From Lachnospiraceae bacterium (lineage in GTDB: Bacteria > Bacillota > Clostridia > Lachnospirales > Lachnospiraceae): a stretch of 46,915 nt of DNA. The translations under genes and the position numbers were made by a program. Below the pieces are notes generated by a model, which ran no database searches, was not told the DNA's origin, and worked only from the letters and a program-made list of their open reading frames with translations. Where the stretch lies: positions 1 to 46,915 of the forward strand of contig JALERL010000007.1 in the NCBI GenBank assembly GCA_022764465.1, given 5' to 3'. Each line of letters begins with the position of its first letter. The stretch's first letter is position 1. Positions 8,061-15,529 of this stretch are shown here, piece by piece.

Positions 8061-9551
8061 TTACCGGCGGTATACCGTTGCAAGTGTGCGGATCCATGCC
8101 CGCCGTTCTTCACTTAAGGTATCTGTGCCTAAACGCCACTTCCAGTTGTGACCAACCGTAGATGGCTGATTCATTCTGGCTTCATTTCCAAGTCTTAAGA
8201 TATCCTGCATCTGTACGATCACGACATCTGCGATACTGCTGTAAGCCAGCCGGATAAATGCATCCGGTATTTCCTCTTTGGAATTGATATTCATATATTC
8301 ATACAGGTAAGCCAGTTCGTATTCTGTCTTGTCCCTGAAATGACCAACTATTGTCTCGTTGTCATGCGTTCCTGCATATACAACCTGATTCGTCTCGGTA
8401 TAGTTATGTGGAAGATGTTCGTTCGCGGTATCACCGTCAAATGCAAACATCAATATCTTGATTCCCGGCCATCCGACACGTCCCAGTAACTTCTTTGCTC
8501 CCGGAATCGGTGTCCCGATATTCTCTGCGATCACCTTGCAGCTTCCAAGTTCTGTCTCGACTGCGTCGATCAGCTTCTTGCCCGGTCCCTTGTTCCACTT
8601 GCCACTATTTGCTCCGTCATGCTTCGCCGGAATGCTGTAATACTTGACAATTCCAAGGAAATGATCGATACGGATCACATCATATAATCCTGCGTTGGCT
8701 CTCATGCGGTTCTTCCACCATTCGAATCCATGCTTCTCCATGTAATCCCAGTTGTATAATGGGTTGCCCCATACCTGACCTTCCTCGGCAAAACTATCTG
8801 GTGGACTTCCTGCTACATTCTTAAGTGTGCCATCCGCCTCAACCTGAAAACGTTCCCGGCATGCCCAGACATCTGCGCTGTCCAATGCTGCATAAAGTGG
8901 TATATCACCGATCAGTTGAACACCTCTTGCATTCGCATACTGTCTCAGTTCATCCCATTGTTCATAGAACTTATACTGTGTGAACTTCCAGAAATCTGTC
9001 TGTCCTTCGAACTTCTCACAATAAGAAGTCACTGCTTTCTCATCATGCATCTTCAATTCGTCCGGCCAGGTTGTCCATTCCCGGTTGCCAAGTTCTGTCT
9101 TGATCGTCATGAACTGTGCATAATCCTCAATCCAGAAGCTGTTGCGTTCTACAAACCGGCGAAACGCTGTCTGCTCTGTGTCAAACCGTTCAAATGCCAG
9201 CTTCAGCACCTGAAAACGATTCTCAAAAAGGTTCGCATAATCGATATCTCTTTCATCGCTTCCCCAGTTGAATCCCCGGATCTCTCCCTGTGTCAGAAGT
9301 CCTTCCCGCATCAGGCGGTCAAGATCGATCAGGTACGGATTCCCTGCAAAGGAAGAAAGCGACTGATACGGACTATCTCCATAGCTCGTAGGACCGATTG
9401 GAAGTACCTGCCAGTATCTCTGTTTCAGATCCACCAGTAGATCCACAAATCGGAATGCTGCGTCTCCTAAGGTACCGATTCCATATGAAGATGGCAGGCT
9501 TGTGATCGCCATCAGAATTCCGGCCCCTCTGGTTAACTCCTTTGCTTCCAA
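8061..9551 (-). CDS. malQ: 4-alpha-glucanotransferase (amylomaltase), GH77 (496 aa)
   Basis: The protein is a full-length GH77 enzyme. Its N-terminus has GILMAITSLPSSYGIGTLGD and WQVLPIGPTSYGDSPYQS. The catalytic segments are DVIRIDHFLGI (nucleophile Asp), VIAENIGT (acid/base Glu) and GTHDNETI (third Asp). It has no signal peptide, so it acts in the cytoplasm, rearranging imported maltodextrins and releasing glucose. The start codon is TTG at 9551 with GGGGGAAG 5 bases upstream; the next Met would remove part of the conserved N-terminus. It is the first gene of the mal operon. Confidence 0.95.
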   Translation of the reverse strand: MEAKELTRGAGILMAITSLPSSYGIGTLGDAAFRFVDLLVDLKQRYWQVLPIGPTSYGDSPYQSLSSFAGNPYLIDLDRLMREGLLTQGEIRGFNWGSDERDIDYANLFENRFQVLKLAFERFDTEQTAFRRFVERNSFWIEDYAQFMTIKTELGNREWTTWPDELKMHDEKAVTSYCEKFEGQTDFWKFTQYKFYEQWDELRQYANARGVQLIGDIPLYAALDSADVWACRERFQVEADGTLKNVAGSPPDSFAEEGQVWGNPLYNWDYMEKHGFEWWKNRMRANAGLYDVIRIDHFLGIVKYYSIPAKHDGANSGKWNKGPGKKLIDAVETELGSCKVIAENIGTPIPGAKKLLGRVGWPGIKILMFAFDGDTANEHLPHNYTETNQVVYAGTHDNETIVGHFRDKTEYELAYLYEYMNINSKEEIPDAFIRLAYSSIADVVIVQMQDILRLGNEARMNQPSTVGHNWKWRLGTDTLSEERRAWIRTLATVYRR

Positions 9552-9576
9552 TTTTCTTCCCCCGTTTGCTGCTTTC

Positions 9577-9605
9577 TTTCGAAATTTATTTTCGATATTT
9601 TTCGT
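9577..9605. promoter_or_regulatory. Cluster of TTTCG half-sites in the malQ leader (candidate LacI-type operators)
   Basis: TTTCGAAA (9577-9584) is a perfect palindrome. TTTCGATA (9590) and TTTCGTA (9599) follow within 21 bases. All lie between the malQ promoter and its start, where a repressor would block transcription. A related longer palindrome overlaps the lacI promoter. Confidence 0.5.
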
Positions 9606-9615
9606 ATCTGAGATT

Positions 9616-9644
9616 ATTTTATATCTTAGCTACAGTTTTGTCAA
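9616..9644 (-). promoter_or_regulatory. Sigma-A promoter of the malQ-malEFG-amylase operon
   Basis: On the minus strand TTGACA (9644-9639) and TAAAAT (9621-9616) are exactly 17 bases apart, about 65 bases before malQ. Confidence 0.85.
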
Positions 9645-9731
9645 CGAAATCACCCTGTTTGACACCATTTTTGCCATTATTGACGTATTTGCATTGTCAT
9701 TTTTGTTTATTTTCACAACCAAAGTTTGTTT

Positions 9732-9745
9732 TATTTTCGAAAATA
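9732..9745. promoter_or_regulatory. Palindrome TATTTTCGAAAATA, candidate LacI-family operator
   Basis: This perfect 14-bp palindrome has the central CG typical of LacI-family operators. It lies 14 bases upstream of the lacI -35 box and 88 bases behind the malQ -35 box. It could support autoregulation or looping to the half-sites at 9577-9605. Confidence 0.55.
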
Positions 9746-9759
9746 TTTTTTTATGTCTA

Positions 9760-9788
9760 TTGTAAAAAATTTTTGTTTTTTATATAAT
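9760..9788 (+). promoter_or_regulatory. Sigma-A promoter of the LacI-family gene
   Basis: TTGTAA at 9760 and TATAAT at 9783 are separated by 17 bases in a very AT-rich stretch, 64 bases before the start codon. Confidence 0.8.
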
Positions 9789-9852
9789 TAGATTTGTGAG
9801 AAAAAACGAATAAAAAATAGGAAAATGTTGTGTTACACGCGTGGAGGAAGTT

Positions 9853-10860
9853 ATGGTTACGATCAAAGATATTGCAGCCAGACTTGGCATTTCCGTCAGC
9901 ACGGTTTCAAAAGGCTTAAGTGGCGCAAGTGACATCAGTGATGAGCTGCGTCAGATGGTTCTCGACACCGCTGTGGAAATGGGTTACCAGTCTAGGAAAA
10001 TGAAAAAAGATGAAAATAAGAAGCTCTGTCTTTTTATTGAGAACATGGATTATGAGACTTCAAACCAGTTTGGATATGATATTATTCTCGGTTTTAAGCA
10101 GGCAGCCTTCCGTGAGGGCTGGACAGTTACCGTTGTTCCGGTAACCCTTGCCTTTCAGTTGGAAGAAAAATATGATACCTACATGTTAAAGAATGGTTTC
10201 TCCGGAGGCTTTCTGGTTGGTTACGCCCTGCATGATGAATGGATGCGGCAGCTGAACTTCACCTCGATCCCGACGGTACTGTTTGATAACTATATTAAGA
10301 AGAATCCGCATGTCTGCTATGTTGGAACAGACAACTTTGAAGGTATTGAGATTGCGATCGACCATCTCTACCAGCTTGGTCATAAAAGAATTGCGTTCTT
10401 AAACGGTTCTTTGTATTCCATGGTTTCCGAACAGCGTTATCAGGCATTTCTTGATAATATGAAAGAACATGAATTAGAGATTGATGAGGATCTGATCGCA
10501 CACGGATATTACGTTGCAGACAGTGCAAAATACCATGTACCGAACTTCCTTGCAGCCGGAGCAACTGCGATCCTCTGTGGTAATGACCTGATTGCTTCCG
10601 GTGTTATCACTGAATGCCAGCAGCGTGGTTTCCGTATTCCGGATGATATCAGCGTAGTCGGCTTTGATGACCTGCCGATCTCCTCTTACCTCGATCCGCC
10701 GCTTACCACTGTACGGCAGGATCGTATTGAGCTTGGCAAGTGTGGCTTTGCAGCCCTAAACAATCTGATCCACCACGTATCAGTCAGCAAGACTCTGTTA
10801 CGTCCACAGTTGATCACGCGTTCCTCCACTGCCCCATGCAAACGCCAGCCGGAATTGTAA
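9853..10860 (+). CDS. LacI-family transcriptional regulator of the mal locus (335 aa)
   Basis: The N-terminus is a LacI helix-turn-helix (VTIKDIAARLGISVSTVSKG, residues 2-21) with hinge. A periplasmic-binding-like effector domain follows, with typical segments YVGTDNFEGIEIAIDHL, GHKRIAFLNG and DISVVGFDDLPIS. ATG 9853 is preferred over the in-frame GTG 9841 because GGAGGAAG lies just before it. It is divergent from malQ and shares an intergenic region with candidate CG-centred operators, so it is very likely the maltose/maltodextrin-responsive regulator (MalR-like). The inducer is not deducible from sequence. Confidence 0.92.
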   Translation: MVTIKDIAARLGISVSTVSKGLSGASDISDELRQMVLDTAVEMGYQSRKMKKDENKKLCLFIENMDYETSNQFGYDIILGFKQAAFREGWTVTVVPVTLAFQLEEKYDTYMLKNGFSGGFLVGYALHDEWMRQLNFTSIPTVLFDNYIKKNPHVCYVGTDNFEGIEIAIDHLYQLGHKRIAFLNGSLYSMVSEQRYQAFLDNMKEHELEIDEDLIAHGYYVADSAKYHVPNFLAAGATAILCGNDLIASGVITECQQRGFRIPDDISVVGFDDLPISSYLDPPLTTVRQDRIELGKCGFAALNNLIHHVSVSKTLLRPQLITRSSTAPCKRQPEL

Positions 10861-10897
10861 CCATCATTATATAATAAAGTAATTTCCTGTTGCATAA

Positions 10898-10955
10898 AAT
10901 GCCCGGTACCAGATAAGCACATTTGCATGCTTGTCTGATCCGGGCATTCTTTTTC
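10898..10955. terminator. Long bidirectional terminator between the LacI-family gene and hypA
   Basis: AATGCCCGG pairs with CCGGGCATT. Inside, CAGATAAGCA pairs with TGCTTGTCTG (one wobble). A T-run follows on the plus strand (CTTTTTC) and an AT-rich stretch on the other side. The two genes converge here. Confidence 0.88.
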
Positions 10956-10975
10956 GTTTATAGGAAATTATCTAT

Positions 10976-11317
10976 TTAACAGGCTACAATCTCCTTGATG
11001 AAGAATTCTTTTCCGCTGAGCAGTTCAAAATCGTTTTCTCCGCAGGACGGACAGATTCCCTTCTCTTCGATCAGATTGTAGACACAGCCGCAGTGACGGC
11101 ATCTTCCGTTGCCGGGGATGATCTCGATCTCCAGCTTCGAGCCTTCTAAAATCGAGCCATCCACGGCTGCCGGATAGATTTTTTTCATATACTTCGGGAT
11201 CATCGAACACAGTTCTCCCACCTGTAAAACAAGCTTTTGTATTTTTTCTACTTCGTTTTCCTCGGCAACCTGTGTCACCTGTTCCACTACCTCAAGCAGT
11301 ACACCCAGTTCATGCAT
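10976..11317 (-). CDS. hypA: Nickel metallochaperone HypA (113 aa)
   Basis: The protein begins MHELG, the nickel-binding N-terminus in which His2 is a ligand. It carries the zinc site CRHCGC...CPSCG (about residues 73-93), and its length is typical. HypA works with HypB to deliver nickel to [NiFe]-hydrogenase or urease. Here it is the last gene of a three-gene unit, 14 bases after the large oxidoreductase; hypB opens the unit. No hydrogenase, urease or hypCDEF gene is present in the window, so the client enzyme is unknown. Confidence 0.93.
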   Translation of the reverse strand: MHELGVLLEVVEQVTQVAEENEVEKIQKLVLQVGELCSMIPKYMKKIYPAAVDGSILEGSKLEIEIIPGNGRCRHCGCVYNLIEEKGICPSCGENDFELLSGKEFFIKEIVAC

Positions 11318-11331
11318 ATGAATCTCTTCTC

Positions 11332-14073
11332 CTACTTTCTTCCGCTGATCGCGTCCTTTACCTTCGTTACCATGATCTTTCCCTGACGTTTTACCATGTT
11401 TTTCACAACAACCGGCTTCATATCAAGGAACTGTACGCCTTCTCCATCGTAAACACGCTCTAAATGGATCGCATCGAACTTACACTTTGTTGTACACTGT
11501 CCGCAGCCTACGCACATATAATCATCTACAATCGTTGCACCACAGCCAAGACAGCGTTCGGTCTCTTTTTTCAGCTGTTCTTCCGTAAAGGTTCCACGGA
11601 AGTCACGGAAGCTCTCGCATTCCTTCTGATCCCGTTTGATCTTCTCCGGTCTCTGGCGTGAAGCATTATCAAAGCCTTCTAACACTGCCGCTTCCTTGTC
11701 AAGCTCACGATATACCCTGCGGTCGCGTCCGTAAACCAGGCTCTGTCCCGGCTGTACAAAACGATGAATGGAGATCGCGCCCTGTTTTCCTGCTGCAATC
11801 GCATCGATTGCAAAACGTGGTCCGGTGTATACGTCTCCACCTACAAAGATATCCTCTTCTGCGGTCTGGTAGGTGAATCCGTCTGCCTCTGCGGTTCCGT
11901 TTCTGCGAAGTTCTACCTTCGATCCATCCAACAGATTGCCCCAGCAGATCGACTGTCCGATCGATAACAGTACATAGTCTGCCTCTACACTGCAGATGTC
12001 GTTCTCATCGTACTGCGGATTGAATCTGCCCTCTGCATCAAAAACAGAGATACACTTTTTAAACTCAATTGCCTTTACCTTACCGTTTTCCGTTATAATG
12101 CGGTGTGGTCCCCAGCCGTTATGGATCGCAATATTTTCTTCTTCTGCTTCTTCCACTTCATCGGCTGCCGCCGGCATCTGTGCGCGGCTCTCCAGGCAGA
12201 ACTGCTCTACGCTTACGGCACCTGCGCGGACTGCGGTACGTGCTACATCGATCGCAACATTTCCACCACCGACTACAACAACCTTTCCTTCAAAACGCTT
12301 CGTATTGTCGGTGTTGATCGCACGTAAGAAATCGATTCCGCTCATCACGCCCTCGGCATCTTCGCCTTCGATTCCGACCTTTCTGCCACCCTGCGCTCCG
12401 ATTGCAAGGTAAAAGGCTTTATACCCCTGTGCACGCAGTTCATCCAAAGTAACATCCTTACCGACTTCCACACCAAGCTTAAACTCTACGCCCATTGCCT
12501 TTATGATCTCAATCTCTGCCTCTACGACATCTTTTTCCAAACGGAAGGACGGGATTCCCATCGTAAGCATTCCACCCGGTTTTTCAGATTTTTCAAATAC
12601 GGTAATGCTATAGCCGTCTAAGGCAAGATAGTAAGCACATGCCAGTCCTGCCGGACCTGCACCGACAATTGCAATCTTCTTATCACTGTAATTATGACGT
12701 TTTGCCGGAATGATGCGGTTCTCTGCATCTAATTCCTGCTCGGCGATAAACTTCTTGATCTCGTCGATCGCGATCGGTTCATCCACATCGCCACGGGTAC
12801 ATGCGTCCTCGCAGCGACGGTTACAGATACGTCCGCAGACCGCCGGAAGCGGATTCTCTTTTTTGATCAGATCTAATGCTTCTAAGTATCTGCCCTGGGA
12901 AGCTAACTTGATATATCCCTGTACAGCAATGTGTGCCGGGCAGTTTGTCTTACATGGTGCGGTTCCGGATTCTACGACATCTTCCCGGTTGATACGGTAA
13001 TCCGGATTCCAGTTTTCCTTCGTCCACTTTCTGTCACGCGGTGTCACAGTCGTTGTAATATTGTCAATAACCGGCTTGCTTGAGCAGAGCTTCTGACCCA
13101 TTTTCAGTGCATTGACCGGACAGTTTTCCACGCACTGTCCGCATGCCACACACTTCTCGGTTTCCACGCGTGCCACATAATTCGAACGCACCATATCGTT
13201 ATTTTTAAACATCTCTGCTGTCCGAAGGGAAAGACATCCGCAGCCACAGCAGTTACAGATCGCATGTGTCTTACCATTTCCGTCTGTATTTGGGATCTGG
13301 TGCATCAAGCCGTTCTCTTCTGCCTTGCGGATGATCTCGTATGCCTCTTCACGCGTGATCTGGCGTCCACGGCCGGTCATAATATAATACTCTGCCGCAT
13401 GCCCCATCTGGATACACATATCTTCCTTCAGGTGTCCGCAGCCTTCTCCCATCAGCTCACGGTCGGTACGGCAGGAACAGTCTGTTACCGTAAATACATC
13501 GTTTTCTTCCAGATACTTAGACACTTCCTCATAAGAAGCTGCATGGCTGTTACCATCGATCGCTGACTCGATCGGAATAACACGCATCAGTCCGACACCT
13601 ACCGGGAATGCACCGGAACTCTTTGGTCCGCGCACACGTCCATATGCCTCCATGGCATAACCGATGATCGGATACTTTTCACAGTTCTCCTTGCTGTTTA
13701 CGATTACTTCCATCGTACCCGGAATCCATGTTTCTGCCCAGAACACGTCTACCTGCTTTTCTTTGTCTGTATTCCAGAATGCCACGCCGTAATATGCAAG
13801 CTTCTTTAACTGCTCATCTACATATGCAAGTGGCTTGTTCATCTCTTTTGCAATCTCTTCTGCTGTTTTCTTCTCGTAGATGCCAAGATGACAGCCAACC
13901 TCTGCCATATCATCATCACAGCCTGCTTCTAAAATCACATACTCCGGATCATCCCAGAGGAAAGTATCCTTTCCACCTTTTTTACGTCCAAGATGATTCG
14001 CAAGTGCCAGAACCTTCTCGTTGTATTTACATTCATACCAGTCCGGAAACCACATCTTCGTTAAGTCTTTCAT
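11332..14073 (-). CDS. Multi-[4Fe-4S], FAD-dependent pyridine-nucleotide oxidoreductase (913 aa)
   Basis: Four parts are visible. The N-terminal 200 residues include a winged-helix-like segment (about 66-96). A Cys-rich region follows (CSCR...GCGH...C about 199-220, CNCCGCGC about 274-281). A 4Fe-4S ferredoxin motif CVACGQCVENCP lies near 308-319. Next is a glutamate-synthase-small-subunit-like core: cysteines CKTNCP and CGRICNRRCEDAC (374-425), FAD site GAGPAG (471-476) and a nucleotide site VVGGGNVA (600-607). Last, a second ferredoxin-like domain is at 841-865. It should move electrons between NAD(P)H and an unknown partner; glutamate synthase activity is not implied. ATG 14073 is preferred over ATG 14085 because GGAGAG precedes it. 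hypB and hypA flank it. Confidence 0.85.
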   Translation of the reverse strand: MKDLTKMWFPDWYECKYNEKVLALANHLGRKKGGKDTFLWDDPEYVILEAGCDDDMAEVGCHLGIYEKKTAEEIAKEMNKPLAYVDEQLKKLAYYGVAFWNTDKEKQVDVFWAETWIPGTMEVIVNSKENCEKYPIIGYAMEAYGRVRGPKSSGAFPVGVGLMRVIPIESAIDGNSHAASYEEVSKYLEENDVFTVTDCSCRTDRELMGEGCGHLKEDMCIQMGHAAEYYIMTGRGRQITREEAYEIIRKAEENGLMHQIPNTDGNGKTHAICNCCGCGCLSLRTAEMFKNNDMVRSNYVARVETEKCVACGQCVENCPVNALKMGQKLCSSKPVIDNITTTVTPRDRKWTKENWNPDYRINREDVVESGTAPCKTNCPAHIAVQGYIKLASQGRYLEALDLIKKENPLPAVCGRICNRRCEDACTRGDVDEPIAIDEIKKFIAEQELDAENRIIPAKRHNYSDKKIAIVGAGPAGLACAYYLALDGYSITVFEKSEKPGGMLTMGIPSFRLEKDVVEAEIEIIKAMGVEFKLGVEVGKDVTLDELRAQGYKAFYLAIGAQGGRKVGIEGEDAEGVMSGIDFLRAINTDNTKRFEGKVVVVGGGNVAIDVARTAVRAGAVSVEQFCLESRAQMPAAADEVEEAEEENIAIHNGWGPHRIITENGKVKAIEFKKCISVFDAEGRFNPQYDENDICSVEADYVLLSIGQSICWGNLLDGSKVELRRNGTAEADGFTYQTAEEDIFVGGDVYTGPRFAIDAIAAGKQGAISIHRFVQPGQSLVYGRDRRVYRELDKEAAVLEGFDNASRQRPEKIKRDQKECESFRDFRGTFTEEQLKKETERCLGCGATIVDDYMCVGCGQCTTKCKFDAIHLERVYDGEGVQFLDMKPVVVKNMVKRQGKIMVTKVKDAISGRK

Positions 14074-14155
14074 AGATCTCTCCATTTCGTATTCTATCTG
14101 CCAAGTTATCGGCGGTTATCCATCGTTACAGTTATCCCTTATTTTCTTATTACGA

Positions 14156-14824
14156 TTAAGCATTCCAGCTCTGCACTTCCCCACGCAGCCAGTCTGCCCA
14201 TTTTTCAATTCCTTCTCCTGTCTTTGCCGAGACCGGAATGACCTTCGCAGCCGGATTCAGCTTCTTCACACGTTCTTCAAATGCCTCGAAGTCAAAATCG
14301 AAGCAGGATAAGGTATCAATCTTGTTGATCAGTACGACATCGACAATCGAAAACATAAGCGGATACTTCAGCGGCTTATCATCACCTTCCGGTACACTTA
14401 AGATCATCGCGTTCTTCGATGCTCCGGTATCAAACTCTGCCGGACATACAAGATTCCCTACATTCTCTAAAATGGCAAGATCCACGTCATCTGCCTTTAA
14501 TCCTTCGAGTCCCTGTCTTGTCATGCCTGCATCTAAATGACACATGCCACCGGTATGAAGCTGGATCACCTTTGCACCGGAAGATGCGATTGTATGTGCA
14601 TCCACATCCGAATCTATATCTGCCTCCATAACGCCGATCTTCATCTCATTGCCAAGTGCTTCGATCGTACGCATCAGCGTGGTTGTCTTGCCGGAACCCG
14701 GGGATGACATCAGATTCAACAGAAAAGTCTTTTTCTCCTTTAACTCCTTACGAACCTCATCGGCTTCTCTGTCATTGTCTTCAAATACACTCTTCTTAAT
14801 CTCCAGAACACGGAACTTCTCCAT
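14156..14824 (-). CDS. hypB: GTP-dependent nickel insertion protein HypB (222 aa)
   Basis: This is a SIMIBI GTPase with P-loop SSPGSGKTT (about 41-49), a metal-binding switch segment GGMCHLDA, the HypB signature ENVGNLVCPAEFDTG, and the guanine-specificity motif NKID. The histidine-rich nickel-storage N-terminus of some HypBs is absent. HypB uses GTP hydrolysis to transfer nickel together with HypA. It is the first gene of the unit with the oxidoreductase and hypA; 82 bases separate it from the next gene. A promoter with an overlapping palindrome lies at 14892-14931. Confidence 0.94.
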   Translation of the reverse strand: MEKFRVLEIKKSVFEDNDREADEVRKELKEKKTFLLNLMSSPGSGKTTTLMRTIEALGNEMKIGVMEADIDSDVDAHTIASSGAKVIQLHTGGMCHLDAGMTRQGLEGLKADDVDLAILENVGNLVCPAEFDTGASKNAMILSVPEGDDKPLKYPLMFSIVDVVLINKIDTLSCFDFDFEAFEERVKKLNPAAKVIPVSAKTGEGIEKWADWLRGEVQSWNA

Positions 14825-14891
14825 GCGCTACCTCTCTTTCTGCTTCGGGCTGTTTGTTTTGTTTCTGTGGTCATACCAGATAACCACATTT

Positions 14892-14931
14892 TGTTACCTG
14901 AATTGTAACATGCTTGTTATTTTTTTGTCAA
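14892..14931 (-). promoter_or_regulatory. hypB promoter with an operator-like inverted repeat over the -10 box
   Basis: On the minus strand TTGACA (14931-14926) and TACAAT (14907-14902) are 18 bases apart. The inverted repeat TGTTAC-N7-GTAACA (14892-14910) covers the -10 box, a good position for a repressor. Its arms resemble Rex or Crp/Fnr-type sites but the spacing is not that of Rex. The regulator is unknown. Confidence 0.65.
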
Positions 14932-15088
14932 TCTAGTAAAATACAGCATTTTGCTTTTCTCTGTTTTGTCCGAAGCCGGGGGATGTTTTTTGTCTATTAT
15001 GTCCCGGATTTTTTCCTGTGGTATGGGCAGAACTTACCAGTGAAGTGCATAGGATTCAGATGTCACAAGATTTTATGTTCTTATATAT

Positions 15089-15155
15089 GTCGGAATGTGC
15101 ATAGCAGGATAGCTCTCTCCGTATTACGAATCTATCCTGCTATGCTCAGTCCGAC
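15089..15155. repeat. Strong inverted repeat in the hypB-tRNA gap
   Basis: GCATAGCAGGATAG (15099) pairs perfectly with CTATCCTGCTATGC (15132), and outside it GTCGGA pairs with TCCGAC. No T-run follows on either strand. The rest of the 14932-15205 stretch holds nothing I recognise. Confidence 0.65.
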
Positions 15156-15205
15156 TACTACATAATCATAAAAATATCTTGTGGCGTCTTCTTTCCTGAT
15201 ACAAC

Positions 15206-15233
15206 AAAAAAAGCACCGAGATCACTCAGTGCT
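15206..15233 (-). terminator. Intrinsic terminator of the tRNA-Tyr-Leu operon
   Basis: On the minus strand AGCACTGAG pairs with CTCGGTGCT around TGAT, followed by seven Ts. It lies 8 bases after tRNA-Leu. Confidence 0.88.
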
Positions 15234-15241
15234 CTTTGTAA

Positions 15242-15325
15242 TGCCGGCGACCGGAATCGAACCGGTACTGTATCGCTACAACAGGATTTTAAGTCCTGCG
15301 CGTCTGCCAGTTCCGCCACGCCGGC
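15242..15325 (-). tRNA. tRNA-Leu(TAA)
   Basis: The acceptor arms are GCCGGCG/CGCCGGC, the anticodon stem CAGGA/TCCTG with loop CTTAAAA (anticodon TAA), there is a long class II variable arm, T-loop TTCGATT and discriminator A. CCA is not encoded. Confidence 0.95.
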
Positions 15326-15356
15326 ATTTTGTACTGACCATACAGTCAATACGGAA

Positions 15357-15438
15357 TGGATGGAGGTGGATTCGAACCACCGAAGCAATTTGCAGCAGAT
15401 TTACAGTCTGTCCCCTTTGGCCACTCGGGAATCCATCC
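15357..15438 (-). tRNA. tRNA-Tyr(GTA)
   Basis: The acceptor arms are GGATGGA/TCCATCC, the anticodon stem CAGA/TCTG with loop CTGTAAA (anticodon GTA), there is a long variable arm, T-loop TTCGAAT and discriminator A. It precedes tRNA-Leu by 31 bases. Confidence 0.95.
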
Positions 15439-15474
15439 ATTTGTTCCAGACGTTACACGCCTTAACAAGTTGAT

Positions 15475-15503
15475 ATTATAGCATAACATCTGCGCAAGCG
15501 CAA
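15475..15503 (-). promoter_or_regulatory. Promoter of the tRNA-Tyr-Leu operon
   Basis: TTGCGC (15503-15498) and TATAAT (15480-15475) are 17 bases apart, 36 bases before tRNA-Tyr. TTGCGC is tandemly repeated. Confidence 0.75.
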
Positions 15504-15529
15504 GGCATTTTCCTATTTTTCTTCATTTT

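Noticed and set aside
9502-9787. Two overlapping Phe/Leu-rich plus-strand frames
   Set aside because: They arise from AT-rich promoter DNA between malQ and the LacI-family gene; no ribosome site or conserved motif.
14914-15165. 83-residue plus-strand frame in the hypB-tRNA gap
   Set aside because: It has odd composition, no ribosome site and runs through the inverted repeat at 15089-15155.
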